From NCBI GenBank assembly GCA_030998225.1, contig JAPYXD010000466.1, forward strand, positions 7,419,001 through 7,483,000: a stretch of DNA of 64,000 nt. The letters are read 5' to 3'. The first letter of the stretch is position 1; every line of letters begins with the position of its first letter. Of the stretch, positions 9,709 to 21,472 are shown piece by piece. The notes beneath the pieces were generated by a model. It was given only the letters and a program-made list of their open reading frames with translations. It searched no databases and was not told the DNA's origin. The position numbers were made by a program, and so were the translations under genes. This stretch comes from Diplolepis rosae (lineage: Eukaryota; Arthropoda; Insecta; Hymenoptera; Diplolepididae).

Positions 9709-11320
9709 TTAACTGAATTTGAATTCAAACTTAAAATAATATAAACTTTGAATAAAACCAAAGCGTTTAGAATAACTAAACCAGGAAGTGTCTTAAACAA
9801 AAAGATACTTTGAAATTTTATTCTAATCATATTTTTTCTATTTCAGAGATTCGAGACGCTCACTGTACCTTCAAATTGCAATGAAAAAATTTCAATATAT
9901 TCCATGGTCTTTTTTTTCAGAGCAAATTAAACTTCTCAAACTAGCAAGTATTTATCAAATGCATCAAAATTTTTCAACTTTTCTCTTGTGTTCAGCAAAA
10001 ACTAATAATCTAATGTCATCACAAAGAAATTATATTCCTTTAAAATTCTTATGAGTACTTTCTTTGCATTTAATTTAATCAATTTTATTTTTGTTCACCA
10101 ACCTTTCAAAAAACAAACTAATAACCTTTTTAGAAAGACAAATGCAAGTTTTCATTCGAATCACCATTTTATTTTATTACTTAAAGAAAAATATAGAAAT
10201 ATTTGCATTTTTCTTCTTTTTGGATTAAAAAAGACTTTTTCTGACAAGAATAAATAAGCACTTCATAATTGGTGCCATCATAAATATAATTTCAGTTTTG
10301 AGTTTCTTCTATCAAGGGAACTTTTCTTGATTCCCATCCTATTGGAAGAACAGTTTCTACAAATATTGAGTCTGTAAATGTAAACTGTGCCATGGCGTTA
10401 CAAAATTGTTAATGTAAAAATTGCTTTTCCAATAGAAATTAATGTGCAACAATAACAAATTGAATATTTACTATTCTTCATATGTTTCATGCACAAATAA
10501 CTCTATTAATTTTACAAGAAAGATTAGAAAAACAATTAAAAGTACAAGAATTGTAGGAAAATCTATTACCCTGTTATTATGTAAAATTGTTTTTCTTATG
10601 ATTATTTTATTCATTTAATAATACACCAATGAAATTGAAGTTTATGAAATTAATTTTTAGAAACATGTAAATGTAATAATAAGCAATAGCAATGCCATGT
10701 TTTGAAGAAATCAATTTTAGATTTAACCAAGTTTTTTCTCTTCAATGTACCAAGTTACAACGTCTATTAATTCATATATGTAATTAACGATCTTAATATT
10801 ATTTTTAATCTCTATTAATATTATATATGTCAAATTCTTTTATTTATAATCAATAATTCATAAGGCTTTTTAGATTTTATTTTTACTAATGTATACATTT
10901 AACGATCGTAATTCTTGGAAATTACTCCTTAATATTTTATATCTAATCGATAAAATTTTACAATTTTTAATCTTCTTTTCATCAACAATCATCATGTTGT
11001 AAGTTTAAATAGTTATTATCAATCAAAGAAAATTTGCCAAATTACCTAATTACCACTATAACGTAAGGAATCAATGATTGTAATATTTCCAGAATTGTAT
11101 CCTTTGTTATTACTATGCATTTATGTAAACCTCGTTATAAATTTTTAATTTGAAACAATAATTTAAAATGTTAATTCCTATGTATAAACGAAAATTTTTA
11201 TGTTATGAATTGTTAAATTAAACTGAAAATATGTACTTGATTGAGTAAGCATCCTGGATTAAAAATGTATTCTTCTACCGAAGTTTCGATCGCGGATCGT
11301 TAACTCCCCGCGTTCGAATT
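9709..11320. other. Long 3' untranslated part of the gypsy element
   Basis: About 1.6 kb of AT-rich sequence separates integrase from the polypurine tract. The longest plus frame (10,051-10,257) is compositionally biased, lacks a signal peptide plus transmembrane layout and resembles no Env. An ancestral env may have decayed here, but nothing recognisable remains. Confidence 0.6.
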
Positions 11321-11331
11321 AAGGGGGGAGG
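11321..11331 (+). promoter_or_regulatory. Polypurine tract
   Basis: AAGGGGGGAGG directly abuts the TG of the 3' LTR. This is the expected position and composition for the plus-strand DNA primer. Confidence 0.88.
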
Positions 11332-12349
11332 TGTCACGTCCCGCGACTCTACCGCCACAAGTAACAAGCTGATTAAGAAACCAATAAAGGGATCAAGACA
11401 GCATTACAGCGAGTGTGATTTTATCGACGCAAGTTATAGACAAATCTACAGATCAATAGGATGATCAATATGAAATTACCATGTGTCGTTATAATACCCA
11501 CAAATGATAAATCGACTGACCCAGAGAGAAAGTGAATGAAGCCCTACAATACCAACACACTACCCTCATAACATGCGACTTGTAACAGCATGTGACTTGT
11601 AATAACATGCGACTGGTCATAGTATGTTACTCGTCATACCTGACCTTTCAAAGTTCTATAAAAAGCGAAAGTTCCAAGAGAAGTCAGTCCAGTACCATCA
11701 TCTCTACACCGCGAGTTCAGTTAGTTAGTCAACGTCCGATTTCTACAATGTGACCAACGCGAGTCCAGTCCAGTGCCATCATCTCTACACCGTGAGTTCA
11801 GTTAGTTAGTCAACGTCCGATTTCTACAATGTGACCAACGCGAGTCCAGTCTAGTGCCATCGAATCTATACCGCGAGTGCAATCCAGTCAGTCCAGCTTC
11901 ACCAGATTTCGACCGCTACTCAACCCAAATTCTAACTCGACGCTGAGTTCAACGACATTAGAAAGTGAAGGGGAATCGCCTTCCAAATTTTCTCGAAACT
12001 GGGATCGAAGAATCAACTAGATCAACTGTCTAGATTACGAATTTACTATACAACAGCAACTATCTGAAGATTACAAGTTACACTCAACTGACCACATTCG
12101 CTTACTGGACTCAATTGATCATCAATCAATTCAAACTCAGGATAACTAAAAGGGTATTTCTAATTTTGATTCTATTTTACATTTCCATGGCGCTTACCTG
12201 ATAAAATTTCAATTGTCAATAAATATATTTTATATACCTAACCCTTCTCAATCACTGACTATTCCTCATCCCTTAGAGAGGATCCTTCTGATCCTGACAT
12301 AAAACGAGGAGATCTTTTAAAAGAGAAATGTTACGTTTCTGACGTAACA
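11332..12349 (+). repeat. 3' LTR of the gypsy element
   Basis: Same length as the 5' LTR and differing at nine positions, with no gaps. The 4-bp target duplication CTAT follows at 12,350-12,353, matching 948-951 before the 5' LTR. Confidence 0.96.
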
Positions 12350-12511
12350 CTATAAAAAAATTGTTATGAGCAATTTGAAAATTTTGCTGGTTCGAATTCG
12401 CATTAGTGTACGGTGAGAGGATTAAACAATTTGATATAAACTGTATTAGGATTCTTATACATAGAGAGAAACCTATAGGAAATAAAGGAACTCAGTATAA
12501 GAAACACGTGT

Positions 12512-13351
12512 GTTTTTAGCCTCTAACCTTGAACTATTCTTGAGATAATCGAGAAAGTACATGTAGATTCGGTTATTTTTTAAACTCATTTTTCTCAAAA
12601 GCTAAAGGAGCTAGAAAAATAAAACCAATGCCACTCGTTGGGGAATATTTCAAAGAATATCATATATTTTTTCAGATTTCCACACAACTGTTAGTAGAGA
12701 AAAAAATAAACAAAAATATTTTCTAAAATTTTGTTTACCATAGTTCTATTGTAATTCATCTAAACCAACCAAAAAAATTGACAATATAGTTTATAGTATG
12801 CAATTTGACCACAAAAAGTTCCATCAAAATCGAAAAGACGCTTTTTCTGCAATGAATAGAACACTGTCGGTACTAACTATGGTAGACCGGGGCTAGTTGT
12901 AACACAGGGCATGTTGAAATTTGGGGTCTTCAGCGAAAAGTATTCACCAGAGTGCAGCACCGGTCATAGTATTATTGTTTGCACTCACACGTACATCAAA
13001 TACTATGACCGGTGCTGCACTCTGGTGAATACTTTTCGCTGAAGACCCCAAATTTCAACATGTCCTGTGTTTCAACTAGCCCCGGTATACCATAGTAAGT
13101 ACCGAAAGTATTCTATTTATTGCATAAAAAGCGCCTTTTCGATTTTGATGAAACGTTTTGTGGTCAAATTGCATACTATAAACAATCTGAAAAAAATATA
13201 TGATATTCTTTGAAATATTCCCCAACGAGTGGCATTGGTTTTATTTTTCTAGCTCCTTTAGCTTTTGAGAAAAATGAGTTTAAAAAATAACCGAATCTAC
13301 ATGTACTTTCTCGATTATCTCAAGGACAGTTCAAGGTTAGAGGCTAAAAAC
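12512..13351. repeat. Foldback palindrome of 840 bp
   Basis: The two halves are inverted copies around a short loop near 12,970-12,995. The outer ends read GTTTTTAGCCTCTAACCTT and its reverse complement. A block around GGTCTTCAGCGAAAAGTATT pairs across the centre. The left arm has roughly 115 extra bases (about 12,675-12,790) absent from the right arm. Small frames inside reflect the palindrome and are not genes. It is best explained as a foldback or MITE-type element. Confidence 0.85.
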
Positions 13352-14468
13352 TGTATGCATCGTATTCTCATGGCGGGCCAATATCACAACGTAGGTTGTT
13401 TTAAATATTGTCTATGGAGGCCATTTCACAATGCTTATCACGCTAGACCCTTTCGATGAATGTTTCAGAGAGTTGCCTGATGTTTACTATCACGCATAAT
13501 GTAACAAGTTAATTTCTAAACCAATATTTCTACGAAGACGGTGACCGCAATACAAAGTTTCCTATGCATCACGCATCCTGTTTTTCGATTGGGTATCATC
13601 CGTGTGTTCTGCGATAAAACTTGTTATAAAATGGTCATATTTCTTTAATGTTATTTTATTATTTTTTTGAAAAAAATGGCCATTGCTATGTGATACAATA
13701 CTTTCATTTGAAGGATTATTTTATTATTTTCTTGTCAATATAAAACGAATTAGAGTTTATCCTCAGTCTCCCATTGAGTTCAGTTATTTTTATTTTTATT
13801 TCCTACATTCAACCCCAATACTTTCTCGTTATGTGACAAGAATAAAAAACAGGGTAATAAATTTGTTTCTTCACGCATACCACATATCTAGAAGACAATA
13901 AACAAAGAATTTAAATCCTATACTATATTATTTAGTTTAATAATTTAAAATCTTTCTGTGGAAAAACAGACCCTATTTAAAAAATCATGGAAGAAATCCT
14001 CGTGTTTCTTTTGGACAAGACAAACACAAGGAAATCAGGGAAGATTTTCAAATTCCGCGAGTCACAGGATTGATCCTTGTGGACGCTTTCGACATTTCAA
14101 ACTCAACCATACCACCCAATTTCGTATATTATTTAATTAGGTGGTTGAGTTAGAAATTTTGGTCTTGAATCCCGCCACAGACGAATACGTCTCTTTTTTC
14201 ATAGAAAGATTTCAAATTCTTGATCATATTATTTAATATTTGATGCAAATTTAAAAAAATTTTAACGTTAAATTTTTCTCCAGGAGTTTGCTATAAGTAT
14301 ACAAAACGACAGCCCTGGCGGATCGCGAAAACCGAACTTCTACCGAATTCAATATCATTTCGCTAACGATTGTGTAAGATTTCAGTAACATGGCAGTAAA
14401 CTGAATAAATGTTGCAAAACTAACCCCGCCGACCGCCACACCACAGTTGCATCACTAAGATGCGAATG

Positions 14469-14813
14469 GATCGGAATAAACTTTGAGGTTGAATAAAATT
14501 ATGCAATTAATTATTATTAAGTAATTATTCGAATTGTATGGATGATATTGCTTTTTGTGATTGCGGTTTCCTGATGAGTGCATCCTCACATACATGAAGT
14601 ATTATTATTTCAATTATATCTTTGTAATTTTGGACGCTGGGGTGATCATCTCTATTTGTGTTGAGCCTGACAGTACCCTGTGCTATCTAGTTGAAACTTC
14701 ATGCATGTGCGGATGCACTCTTCAGAAAACTGCAATCACAAAAAGCAAAGCTATTAATACGATTCGAATAATTACTTAAATAATTTTATTGAAGCTCAAA
14801 GTTTATTCTGATC
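14469..14813. repeat. Inverted-repeat element of 345 bp
   Basis: The left arm (about 14,469-14,598) and right arm (about 14,690-14,813) are inverted and roughly 85% alike. Shared blocks are GATCRGAATAAACTTTGAG at the ends and GCTTTTTGTGATTGC plus GAGTGCATCC inside. No coding content; MITE-like. Confidence 0.75.
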
Positions 14814-15155
14814 TCATTTAGACGTGTGCATTCTGTCGGATCGAATGTCAAAAATTCGATTCGCCTTATTTGTCGGATCAGATTTTTTCGATTCGATCGG
14901 CCGCATAGTCGAATGTCGAATGTCTTTAATATTTGAATTCATTGGCATTATTTGCGATATAAGAGTTTGAAATGGTCTACGAGGACACCTGTCGGCAACG
15001 TATCCTATCTGATACGCGACTAGTGATCCTCCGATAATGTAGGCAGTGACAAAAATTTCAAACTCAACTAATTAATTTGAAATCATTTACAACCGCAGGG
15101 CAGTCACACTAGGCCATATAAGGAGGTCCTTCCTGTGGAGAAAGGGATGTCGGAC

Positions 15156-15228
15156 GCCTGTGTAGCTCAGTGGTCAGAGCAGTCGACCGGCAATCGAAAG
15201 ACCTGGGCTCGAATCCCAGCGCAGTCGA
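15156..15228 (+). repeat. tRNA-like head of SINE unit 1
   Basis: TAGCTCAGTGGTCAGAGC matches an A box and GGGCTCGAATCCCAG a B box with its T-loop pairing. The acceptor ends do not pair well, and the anticodon loop lacks a convincing U33, so this is a tRNA-derived promoter, not a working tRNA. Confidence 0.65.
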
Positions 15229-15494
15229 AAGCGTCATTTTTTCCACAGAAAGATTTTCAAATTCTTTAAATATTGAATTTATTTGCATTATTTGCGATAT
15301 AAGAGTTTGAAATTGTCTACGAGGACACCTGTCGGCAACGTATCCTATCTGATACGCGACTAGTGATTCTCTGATAATGTGGGCAGTGGCAGAAATTTCA
15401 AACTCAACTAATTAATTTGAAATCATTTACAGCCGCAAGGCTGAGCCACTAGGCGATATAAGGAGATCTTCCTGTGGAGAAGAATATGTCGGAC

Positions 15495-15566
15495 GCCTGT
15501 GTAGCTTAGTGGTTAGAGCAGTCGACCGGCAATCGAAAGACCCGGCTTGAATCCCAGCGCAGTCGA
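15495..15566 (+). repeat. tRNA-like head of SINE unit 2
   Basis: Nearly identical to the head in unit 1, but the B-box region has lost bases (CCCGGCTTGAATCCCAG), so it is more decayed. It lies in the same position within its unit. Confidence 0.6.
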
Positions 15567-15603
15567 TAGCGTCTTTTTTCCCACAGAAAGATTTTCAAAA
15601 TTC

Positions 15604-16267
15604 TTTAATATTATTTGAGTATGTTCAGAAATAAAAAATTGAAAGTTCTTTATTACTGCATTCAGATTTATTCTGAGATGTTTTGAAAAATAATACATTT
15701 ATCTTTAAAAAATAACAAAAATGCAATTTTAGTATACGTGATATTAAGTATCACAATATCTCATAGTTCTGACCATCTTCAAAACAAATTAAATTTAATA
15801 ATACTTTCAAATTAATTAGTTAAGTTTGAAATTTTTGTCACTGCCTACATTATCGGAGGATCACTAGTCGCGTATCAGATAGGATACGTTGTCGACAGGT
15901 GTCCTCGTAGACAATTTCAAACTCTTATATCGCAAATAATGCAAATAAATTCAATATTTAAAGAATTTGAAAATCTTTCTGTGGAAAAAAGTGGTTAGAG
16001 CAGTCGACTGGCAATCGAAAGACCTGGGCTCGTATCCCAGCGCAGTCGAAAGCGTCATTTTTTCCACAGAAAGTTTTTCAAATTCTTTAAATATTTAATA
16101 ATACTTATTAAATGTGATACATCATATCACGAATATTTAAATTGCATTTTTATTAATTTTTAAAGATACATTTTTTTTTTTTTCAAAACATCTCAGAATA
16201 AATCTGAATGCGTAAATAAACAACTTTCATTTTTTTTTTTATTTCTGAACATACTCAAACAATATTG
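15604..16267. repeat. Inverted repeat enclosing a third, partly inverted SINE copy
   Basis: Outer arms near 15,604-15,760 and 16,107-16,267 are inverted copies, sharing GAGTATGTTCAGAAATA and its complement. Inside, 15,811-15,986 is the reverse complement of the first half of the SINE unit. At 15,990-16,088 comes a plus-strand tRNA-like head and tail lacking the 5' end of the A box. The structure looks like a template-switch or inversion product of the tandem units next to it. Confidence 0.75.
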
Positions 16268-16869
16268 AGTAAAATTACATATATAGAAAGTATAATAATT
16301 TATGTTTATGATACACCTTGCTTGCAGATTCAGTGTTAAATGGATTGTCCGTGAAGCTGATATACAAAATCGTTTTCTTCAAAAATACACGCCTTCGTCC
16401 ACTCGTGAAAATCGCCATAAACATCTCGAATTTCTTAACTAGGTATGGGATAATAGTCTTCTTCAAGGAGGAAGAAAACCTCTCAGGATTGCTTATAAAA
16501 AAAAAAATTGTCGGTCAGCAAAGCCACATGTCCCGAGTCGGTTTTTAAAACAGTTCAGATCATTCTGTGAGAGACTCCGGTTCAAAGTATTCAAGAAAAG
16601 TTTTCTAAAATGTAAACCTTGTTCGCGTTTTTCCATTGATAACCAATTTGGCATCTTTCTTTAATAATAAAATTTTTTTTAAATTCCGGTCGGTTCGTGT
16701 GCAAAATTTTTTATGTTTTTTCATTTATTCGGTTTTTTGTTCACAGTGAACTATAAATATTTTTCCAATTCGTGATGCTGCATACTGGACTACTTCATTT
16801 TAAATTGCAAGCTATGAGATAAGTTTTTGAATTCTATGATAATCCTTATTTTAATTATCTCCTACATTC
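16268..16869. other. No recognised feature
   Basis: AT-rich sequence with only short, overlapping frames on both strands and no recognisable domain, RNA or repeat boundary. Confidence 0.45.
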
Positions 16870-16879
16870 TAATGTTTTA

Positions 16880-16948
16880 CAAACGTTTTGAATTAATCTT
16901 TGAATTTATGGCACTGAAGAAGGCCCCCATATGTGGCCGAAACGTTTG
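16880..16948 (+). ncRNA. Hammerhead-ribozyme-like motif
   Basis: CTGAAGA at 16,914-16,920 matches the conserved CUGANGA core. AGGCC...GGCC follows as stem II, then GAAA. CGTTTG after GAAA pairs with CAAACG at 16,880-16,885, which is followed by TT as expected at the cleavage site, giving a stem III. Stem I is weak next to the core. Motifs of this form occur in Penelope-like and other retroelements. Activity is doubtful. Confidence 0.4.
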
Positions 16949-17264
16949 CTTTGCTTTCTTTTTTGACTATTTTTATATCTAATAGCCATAATTTTAATCC
17001 AAGAAAATAAAAAGAATCCGACCCTATGCCAAAATAACGAGAAATGAACAAAAAATTCTAAAATATAACTATTCAATGTATATTGTGTAATGTCTTATTA
17101 AAAATTGCAAACTACATACTGCGCCGGTTAAAACTCCGTTATTCGATTCGGCTTCGGATGTCGATTATTCGAAATTCGTCGGAGGCCAATATCGGATCGA
17201 AAATCGAATCTTTTTGCACACCTCTAATCACTAAACCTATGGTGACTATAATTGATTTTCGAAA

Positions 17265-17645
17265 AGTAGGACAAAAAGGTTTGAAAAATGAGGACAAGGT
17301 AGGGCAAAAGTTTATTTAAAAAAGAGGACAAAGTAAGCCAGAAAAGTTTTAAAATGAGGACAAGATAGGATAGAAAAGTGACTTTTTTTATTAAATTCAT
17401 TTTAATTAATAATCTATTGAGTTGAAAGATTATTTTTGAGTTGCTGAGGCTTGCCAATTAACGAATAAATCGTTAGATGGCATTGAATGATGAAATTTTG
17501 TACAAGAAAAGATCTAAAAGTTGATTAAAAAATAAAAATTTATCTCTTAAAAAATCCGGACAAAGTTAAAAATTCTATAAGACAACTCACACAAGCCCTA
17601 GAATGAGGACATGTCCGGGGAAATCCGGACGGATGCCAGGGTTGC
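17265..17645. repeat. Interspersed repeat with four 34-bp tandem units
   Basis: Units of the form GTAGGACAAAAAGNTTTNAAAATGAGGACAA recur at about 17,268, 17,300, 17,334 and 17,367. The segment ends in GGACATGTCC and CCGGACGGATGCCAGGGTTG, which look like a transposon-style terminus. No coding capacity. Confidence 0.55.
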
Positions 17646-18003
17646 CACAAGTTTCAGTATCCTAATTTCCCTGACTTTTCCCTTATTTTCAAGCTGATTT
17701 CCCTGACCAAAATCTATTGTAAGAGGACTCATCTCGAAGGAACTATGTTCCTTTTATAGAATATTTGCGTGTTTTTCCCTGTTATTTTTCAACGGAGAAG
17801 ATGTTAAATAAGAGAAGGTAAGATAGTAACAACGTATTTTTATTTATTCATTTTTTATCAAAGCTTAAAAGGAAACGAACTGGTATGCCATAACTTGCAT
17901 GTTGTTATCGAACGTTAAACATAAAACATGGCATCATAGGAAATTTATAACTTTTTGGTTATATCAATCACAGCGGAGTCAACTTAAAGAGATCAATCTT
18001 ACA

Positions 18004-18222
18004 TATTAGTAGTTTCATTGTTTAAACAATTTTCGCATGTTTGTCTCCTCAGTGCAAAAATGTGGAAAAATATTTAATATCTTCCGATCTAAGTGAGTCT
18101 CCACTTTTATTAAATATGCGCTAGTTACATTGTGACATAGCGCATATGATACTTCTTTTTCCACATTTTTTCACTGAGGGGGCAAACATGCGAAAATTGT
18201 TTAAACAATTAAACTACTAATA
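18004..18222. repeat. Short inverted-repeat element (219 bp)
   Basis: About 60 bases at each end are inverted copies, beginning TATTAGTAGTTT and holding TTGTTTAAACAATTTTCGCA. The centre carries a second small inverted pair, ATATGCGCTA/TAGCGCATAT. No frame; MITE-like. Confidence 0.75.
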
Positions 18223-18849
18223 TCTGTAGTTAATTAAAAAAATAAAAATTATAAAAATATTTATTTGAAAACCTTACGTAATAAGCTAAAAAATGAAACA
18301 AACCCGAAATCGATTTAATTATTTCAACCGGAGATAATGAATCTTAAGCACAAGAGACTTTAGCATTTTGTCCAATTTTATCAAAAGTTCAAATTAATAT
18401 ATCTCTCAAAAAAAAGTTTTCTTCCGAAAATCCTGATATACGTGTCGATTAAATTAATAAAAAAATGCCACAGAATAAAATTTAAGACTGTTAAAAATGT
18501 GAACAATCTTTTTTTTGAAATCCATACGATTTGCAAAGGAATGTCCCATATATATGTGATAAGAGTGAATCAGGTGTGGAAATGAAAACTGTCGTTTCCA
18601 AGTATATAAAGGAAAGATTGGTGGAACCGCTCGCCTAACACGTAGAACTGTTGCGCTAAACGGAGAGCTGCACGACCTCTGTCTAGGCGAACGACTCTGC
18701 CAATTTGGGAAAAACATTACTCCAAACTAGGAGCCTCTGGGCGAAATGCTTGTGCCAGCCATTCTCTCGCAAATTTTGTCGTCAGTTTGGGGTAACCAGT
18801 GCCCCAATCTTAGAATAGACGTTATACTAAGCCAAGGAGGAGCGGCTGT

Positions 18850-19205
18850 CCCACCGCTAGTGCGACGGCCCGACTAAACTTCTCTTCGCGTAGGTTTTCA
18901 CCGGTTTTTCAACATGTGGCCGAGCGTTGTCATGCTGACAAATCACTTTTTCGCATCTTTAATCGTGTAGCGACCGTTTTCTCTTCAATATTCCGCTCTA
19001 ACGCATCAATTGTAGTGAATAGTGATCTCGCGTGATGGTTTCGGTCGGTTTGAACAGCTCATGAGTCACACGAGTCTTTAACACGTAATGCCTCCAATTC
19101 TTCGTATTCAAACTTTTTGCGTGCGCCAAAGCGTTCTTTATTTTCAACCTGAGAATCATTAATTATAAGCGCCTAAACCAATCTCTGCATGTTATTTCCG
19201 ACAGA
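18850..19205 (-). pseudogene. Internally deleted mariner transposase relic
   Basis: On the minus strand, from 19,205 downward, the translation shows CRDWFRR, then KKFEYEELEAL, then jumps to HELFKPTETIT and CQHDNARPHVEKPVKTY. The last includes the second catalytic Asp region of mariner (HDNARPH). The middle of the protein is missing and the rest is in different frames with stops. The family matches the better preserved copy at 35,630-36,263. Not functional. Confidence 0.75.
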
Positions 19206-20007
19206 GCATGGTTGCCCTAAGTCTTACTAAAAATTCTCTGTGCTTCAGCTGCAGATTTTTAATAAATAAATCAGTGTAATAAGATCCCCCTCAAATACTT
19301 TTTTTTCGGCTCGAAGTTCAATATATTTAACACTATGGAAAAATAGTTGTTTTCACTTCGGTGGAATGACATATACACTGAGTGTCAAGCTTGCTTATAC
19401 TATTTCTTTAAAGATGCGTTACTTATTCAACATCCAAATAGCACATTAAAGGAATATGGGGAGGTATAGTGCATTAAAATAAAATTGAAAAAGAAATCTT
19501 ATTAATAATAACAACTGACAATTTACTAGCATTACTTATTTTATCAAGTTTTTGAAAATATTATATTGAAGGAAGCTGTTTCTGAGGCTGTGTACTTTGA
19601 AATTCCTATCCAAAGGACAGTTGCTACTCATAAATACTGTTGCATTTGTTTCTTTATAAAAAATTGAACTGTCATTCATGAAGAAGCGCGAATCCAATCG
19701 TATATCAAAAAGAAAATCTTCATACCACCTAGAAATCGGTGTTTTAAAACTCATTCTAAAAAATCGAATATATCAGAAAGATCTTGGTCATTTAGAAGTG
19801 AATTCCAATACTGCAAATATTGTAAGTACTGCAAGTAAGTCCAAAATAATGCAAACTCTTTTCATCAAATGTGATTGTAGATTGCTTCACAAAATCGGCG
19901 AATTTAGCCTTTCAGAAAAACAAATTAAAAATTTTACTGGGTTATCTTAGGGAAATCTTCTTGAAATAACTGTCTTGATGACTTCATTGTGTAATAGTCA
20001 ATCTCGT
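19206..20007. other. No recognised feature
   Basis: Short frames on both strands (for example 19,678-19,950 plus) have no recognisable domain. AT-rich. Confidence 0.4.
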
Positions 20008-21472
20008 TCAGTGATCTAAGCTCTTGCTGTGTTTTTTTAAAACTATACATATAGGAGATTCCAATAAACTATTAGATTCTATATTGAACATAGATAATGA
20101 ACGGTCACAGATGAGATTCCAACAATATTCAGCAAGACTACTGATACTACATTTCCCCTGATATCTTTTGTCAATGGTAGCTATATCGTGGTGGAATATT
20201 TCTCCGTGCTCGTCACAGACTGATCCCAACTTTTCAGAAAAGAAATCTAATTGTGAATGTAGGAAATATATTTTCAATGACATGTTTACATTCGGGCCAT
20301 TAAATTGCGTCAATATTTCATTCACATACCGCTTGTAGTGCTTAGATTTGTGGTTTCGGAGGAAATTTCGGATCACATTCTTTACGGATAACCAGGCTTT
20401 TCTCTCTTCACTGTTCAAGTATTCGTCAAATTCTGAGTCTTGCATAAGCTCACGAATTTAAGGCCCTATGAAAACCCCTTCTTTGATTTTCACTTCGCTA
20501 TGTTTTGGGAATTTTGATTTTAGATAGCCAAATGCGTTTCCGTTTGGAACTATTACTTTTACGAAGTTTTTTACTATCACAAGTTTGATATGTAGAGAGA
20601 CGTCAGAAAAACATTTTAAGTGTCTACCAGAGGGTCTTCAGCGAAGTTTCTTTGACCTGGTTTAAACGAGTCGCGTTCGGACCAAACCTTGACAGTGTAA
20701 TGTTTGCCCCTAGCACGGCTATCCCAATAACATAAGAAGCGGGAAGGATACTTCCCACATCCTGTTTGCAGTCCTAACAGAATAGCTTAAATACTTTAAA
20801 GTCTGAACAGATTGACCAACAGTGTACGTGGTAATTTATTTCCAGAAGAAGCATTTTCATAACTTCATAGTATTCTTTTAAATGTGAAGCATAGGCAACA
20901 GGTATGGATTGAAACTCATTACCATTGTGCAGAAAAACTTCTTTCAGACTAGACTTATTTGAATCGATGCATAAAGGCCATTCGCTGAACTATATCTTTT
21001 GATAGATTAAGGGGGTCGTCTACCTTCGCGCCTGAATTTCGGGCATATTTTTGACGATGGATTGCGAAAAAACTACACATGATATTGACACAAAGTTTTT
21101 TAAATTTAATTATTACATTATTAAAAATTAAAAAAAATATATATTTTTTTTTTCGTTATCTTGGCCTTGACGCGTTATTGAATCGATCTCTGCCGGCGCG
21201 ACATAGTAGACTTTGTGGCACGATTTCTCAGCTTCAGAACCTTGAAACATACATGTATAAAAACAGGCTTGACCTGGGACATCAGCATAAAAAATCTGAT
21301 GCTTATTCTTTGCAATAAAGACCTTTATGAGTGTGGTATTACAGAAATAACAATCCACTTCATGATTTTGCGGTTCATTCCAAAGAATTGTTGTACAAAA
21401 ATTTTGATTTGGATGATTTCCTCGACTTGCAGACCTCAGTTCAATCGCACAGTTATCATGACTGATTGACAT
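20008..21472 (-). pseudogene. Arthropod multicopy gene of unknown function (DEHGE family), broken copy
   Basis: The minus strand encodes pieces of a family I recognise as repeated in many arthropod genomes. Its N-terminal part (21,472 to ~21,290) has NEPQNHEVDCYFC and KNKHQIFYADVPG. The middle (~20,700 to 20,460) has WSERDSFKPGQ and KIKEGVFIGP followed by a stop. The C-terminal 145-residue frame (20,445-20,008) has NMSLKIYFLHSQLDFF and DEHGEIFHHDIATIDKRYQG. Stops and frame changes separate the pieces, so this copy is broken. The family is often found near mobile DNA, but its function is unknown to me. Confidence 0.7.

Larger units (their letters stand above)
952..12349 (+). mobile_element. 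Near-complete Ty3/gypsy LTR retrotransposon without env
   Basis: An 11.4-kb element is bounded by two 1,018-bp LTRs that differ at only nine positions by direct comparison. Both LTRs start with TG and end with CA, and the insertion is flanked by a 4-bp duplication, CTAT. Inside, in order, are a tRNA-Gly-like primer site, a long leader, gag, protease, reverse transcriptase, RNase H, integrase and a polypurine tract. The order PR-RT-RH-IN defines Ty3/gypsy. No env-like frame is found between integrase and the 3' LTR. Low LTR divergence indicates recent insertion, but gag and pol are spread over several frames. Whether these breaks are programmed shifts or mutations cannot be decided from one copy. 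Confidence 0.96.
14922..15601 (+). repeat. Two tandem 340-bp tRNA-derived SINE-like units
   Basis: Units starting TCTTTAA recur at 14,922, 15,263 and 15,602, a 340-341-base period, and are clearly alike throughout. Each holds a block beginning GCATTATTTGCGATATAAG, then a tRNA-like segment with recognisable A and B boxes, then a TTCCACAGAAAGATTTTC tail. The pattern fits a tandemly duplicated, RNA polymerase III-type SINE. Related tails occur at 13,955-14,130 and 31,190-31,310. Confidence 0.75.

Noticed and set aside
10051..10257. 68-residue frame after integrase as a possible Env or accessory protein
   Set aside because: Composition reflects AT-rich DNA, with no signal peptide, Cys pattern or transmembrane-anchor layout of Env.
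15156..15566. Functional tRNA genes at the tRNA-like heads
   Set aside because: Acceptor stems do not pair, anticodon loops are irregular, and both sit inside repeated units with SINE-like tails.
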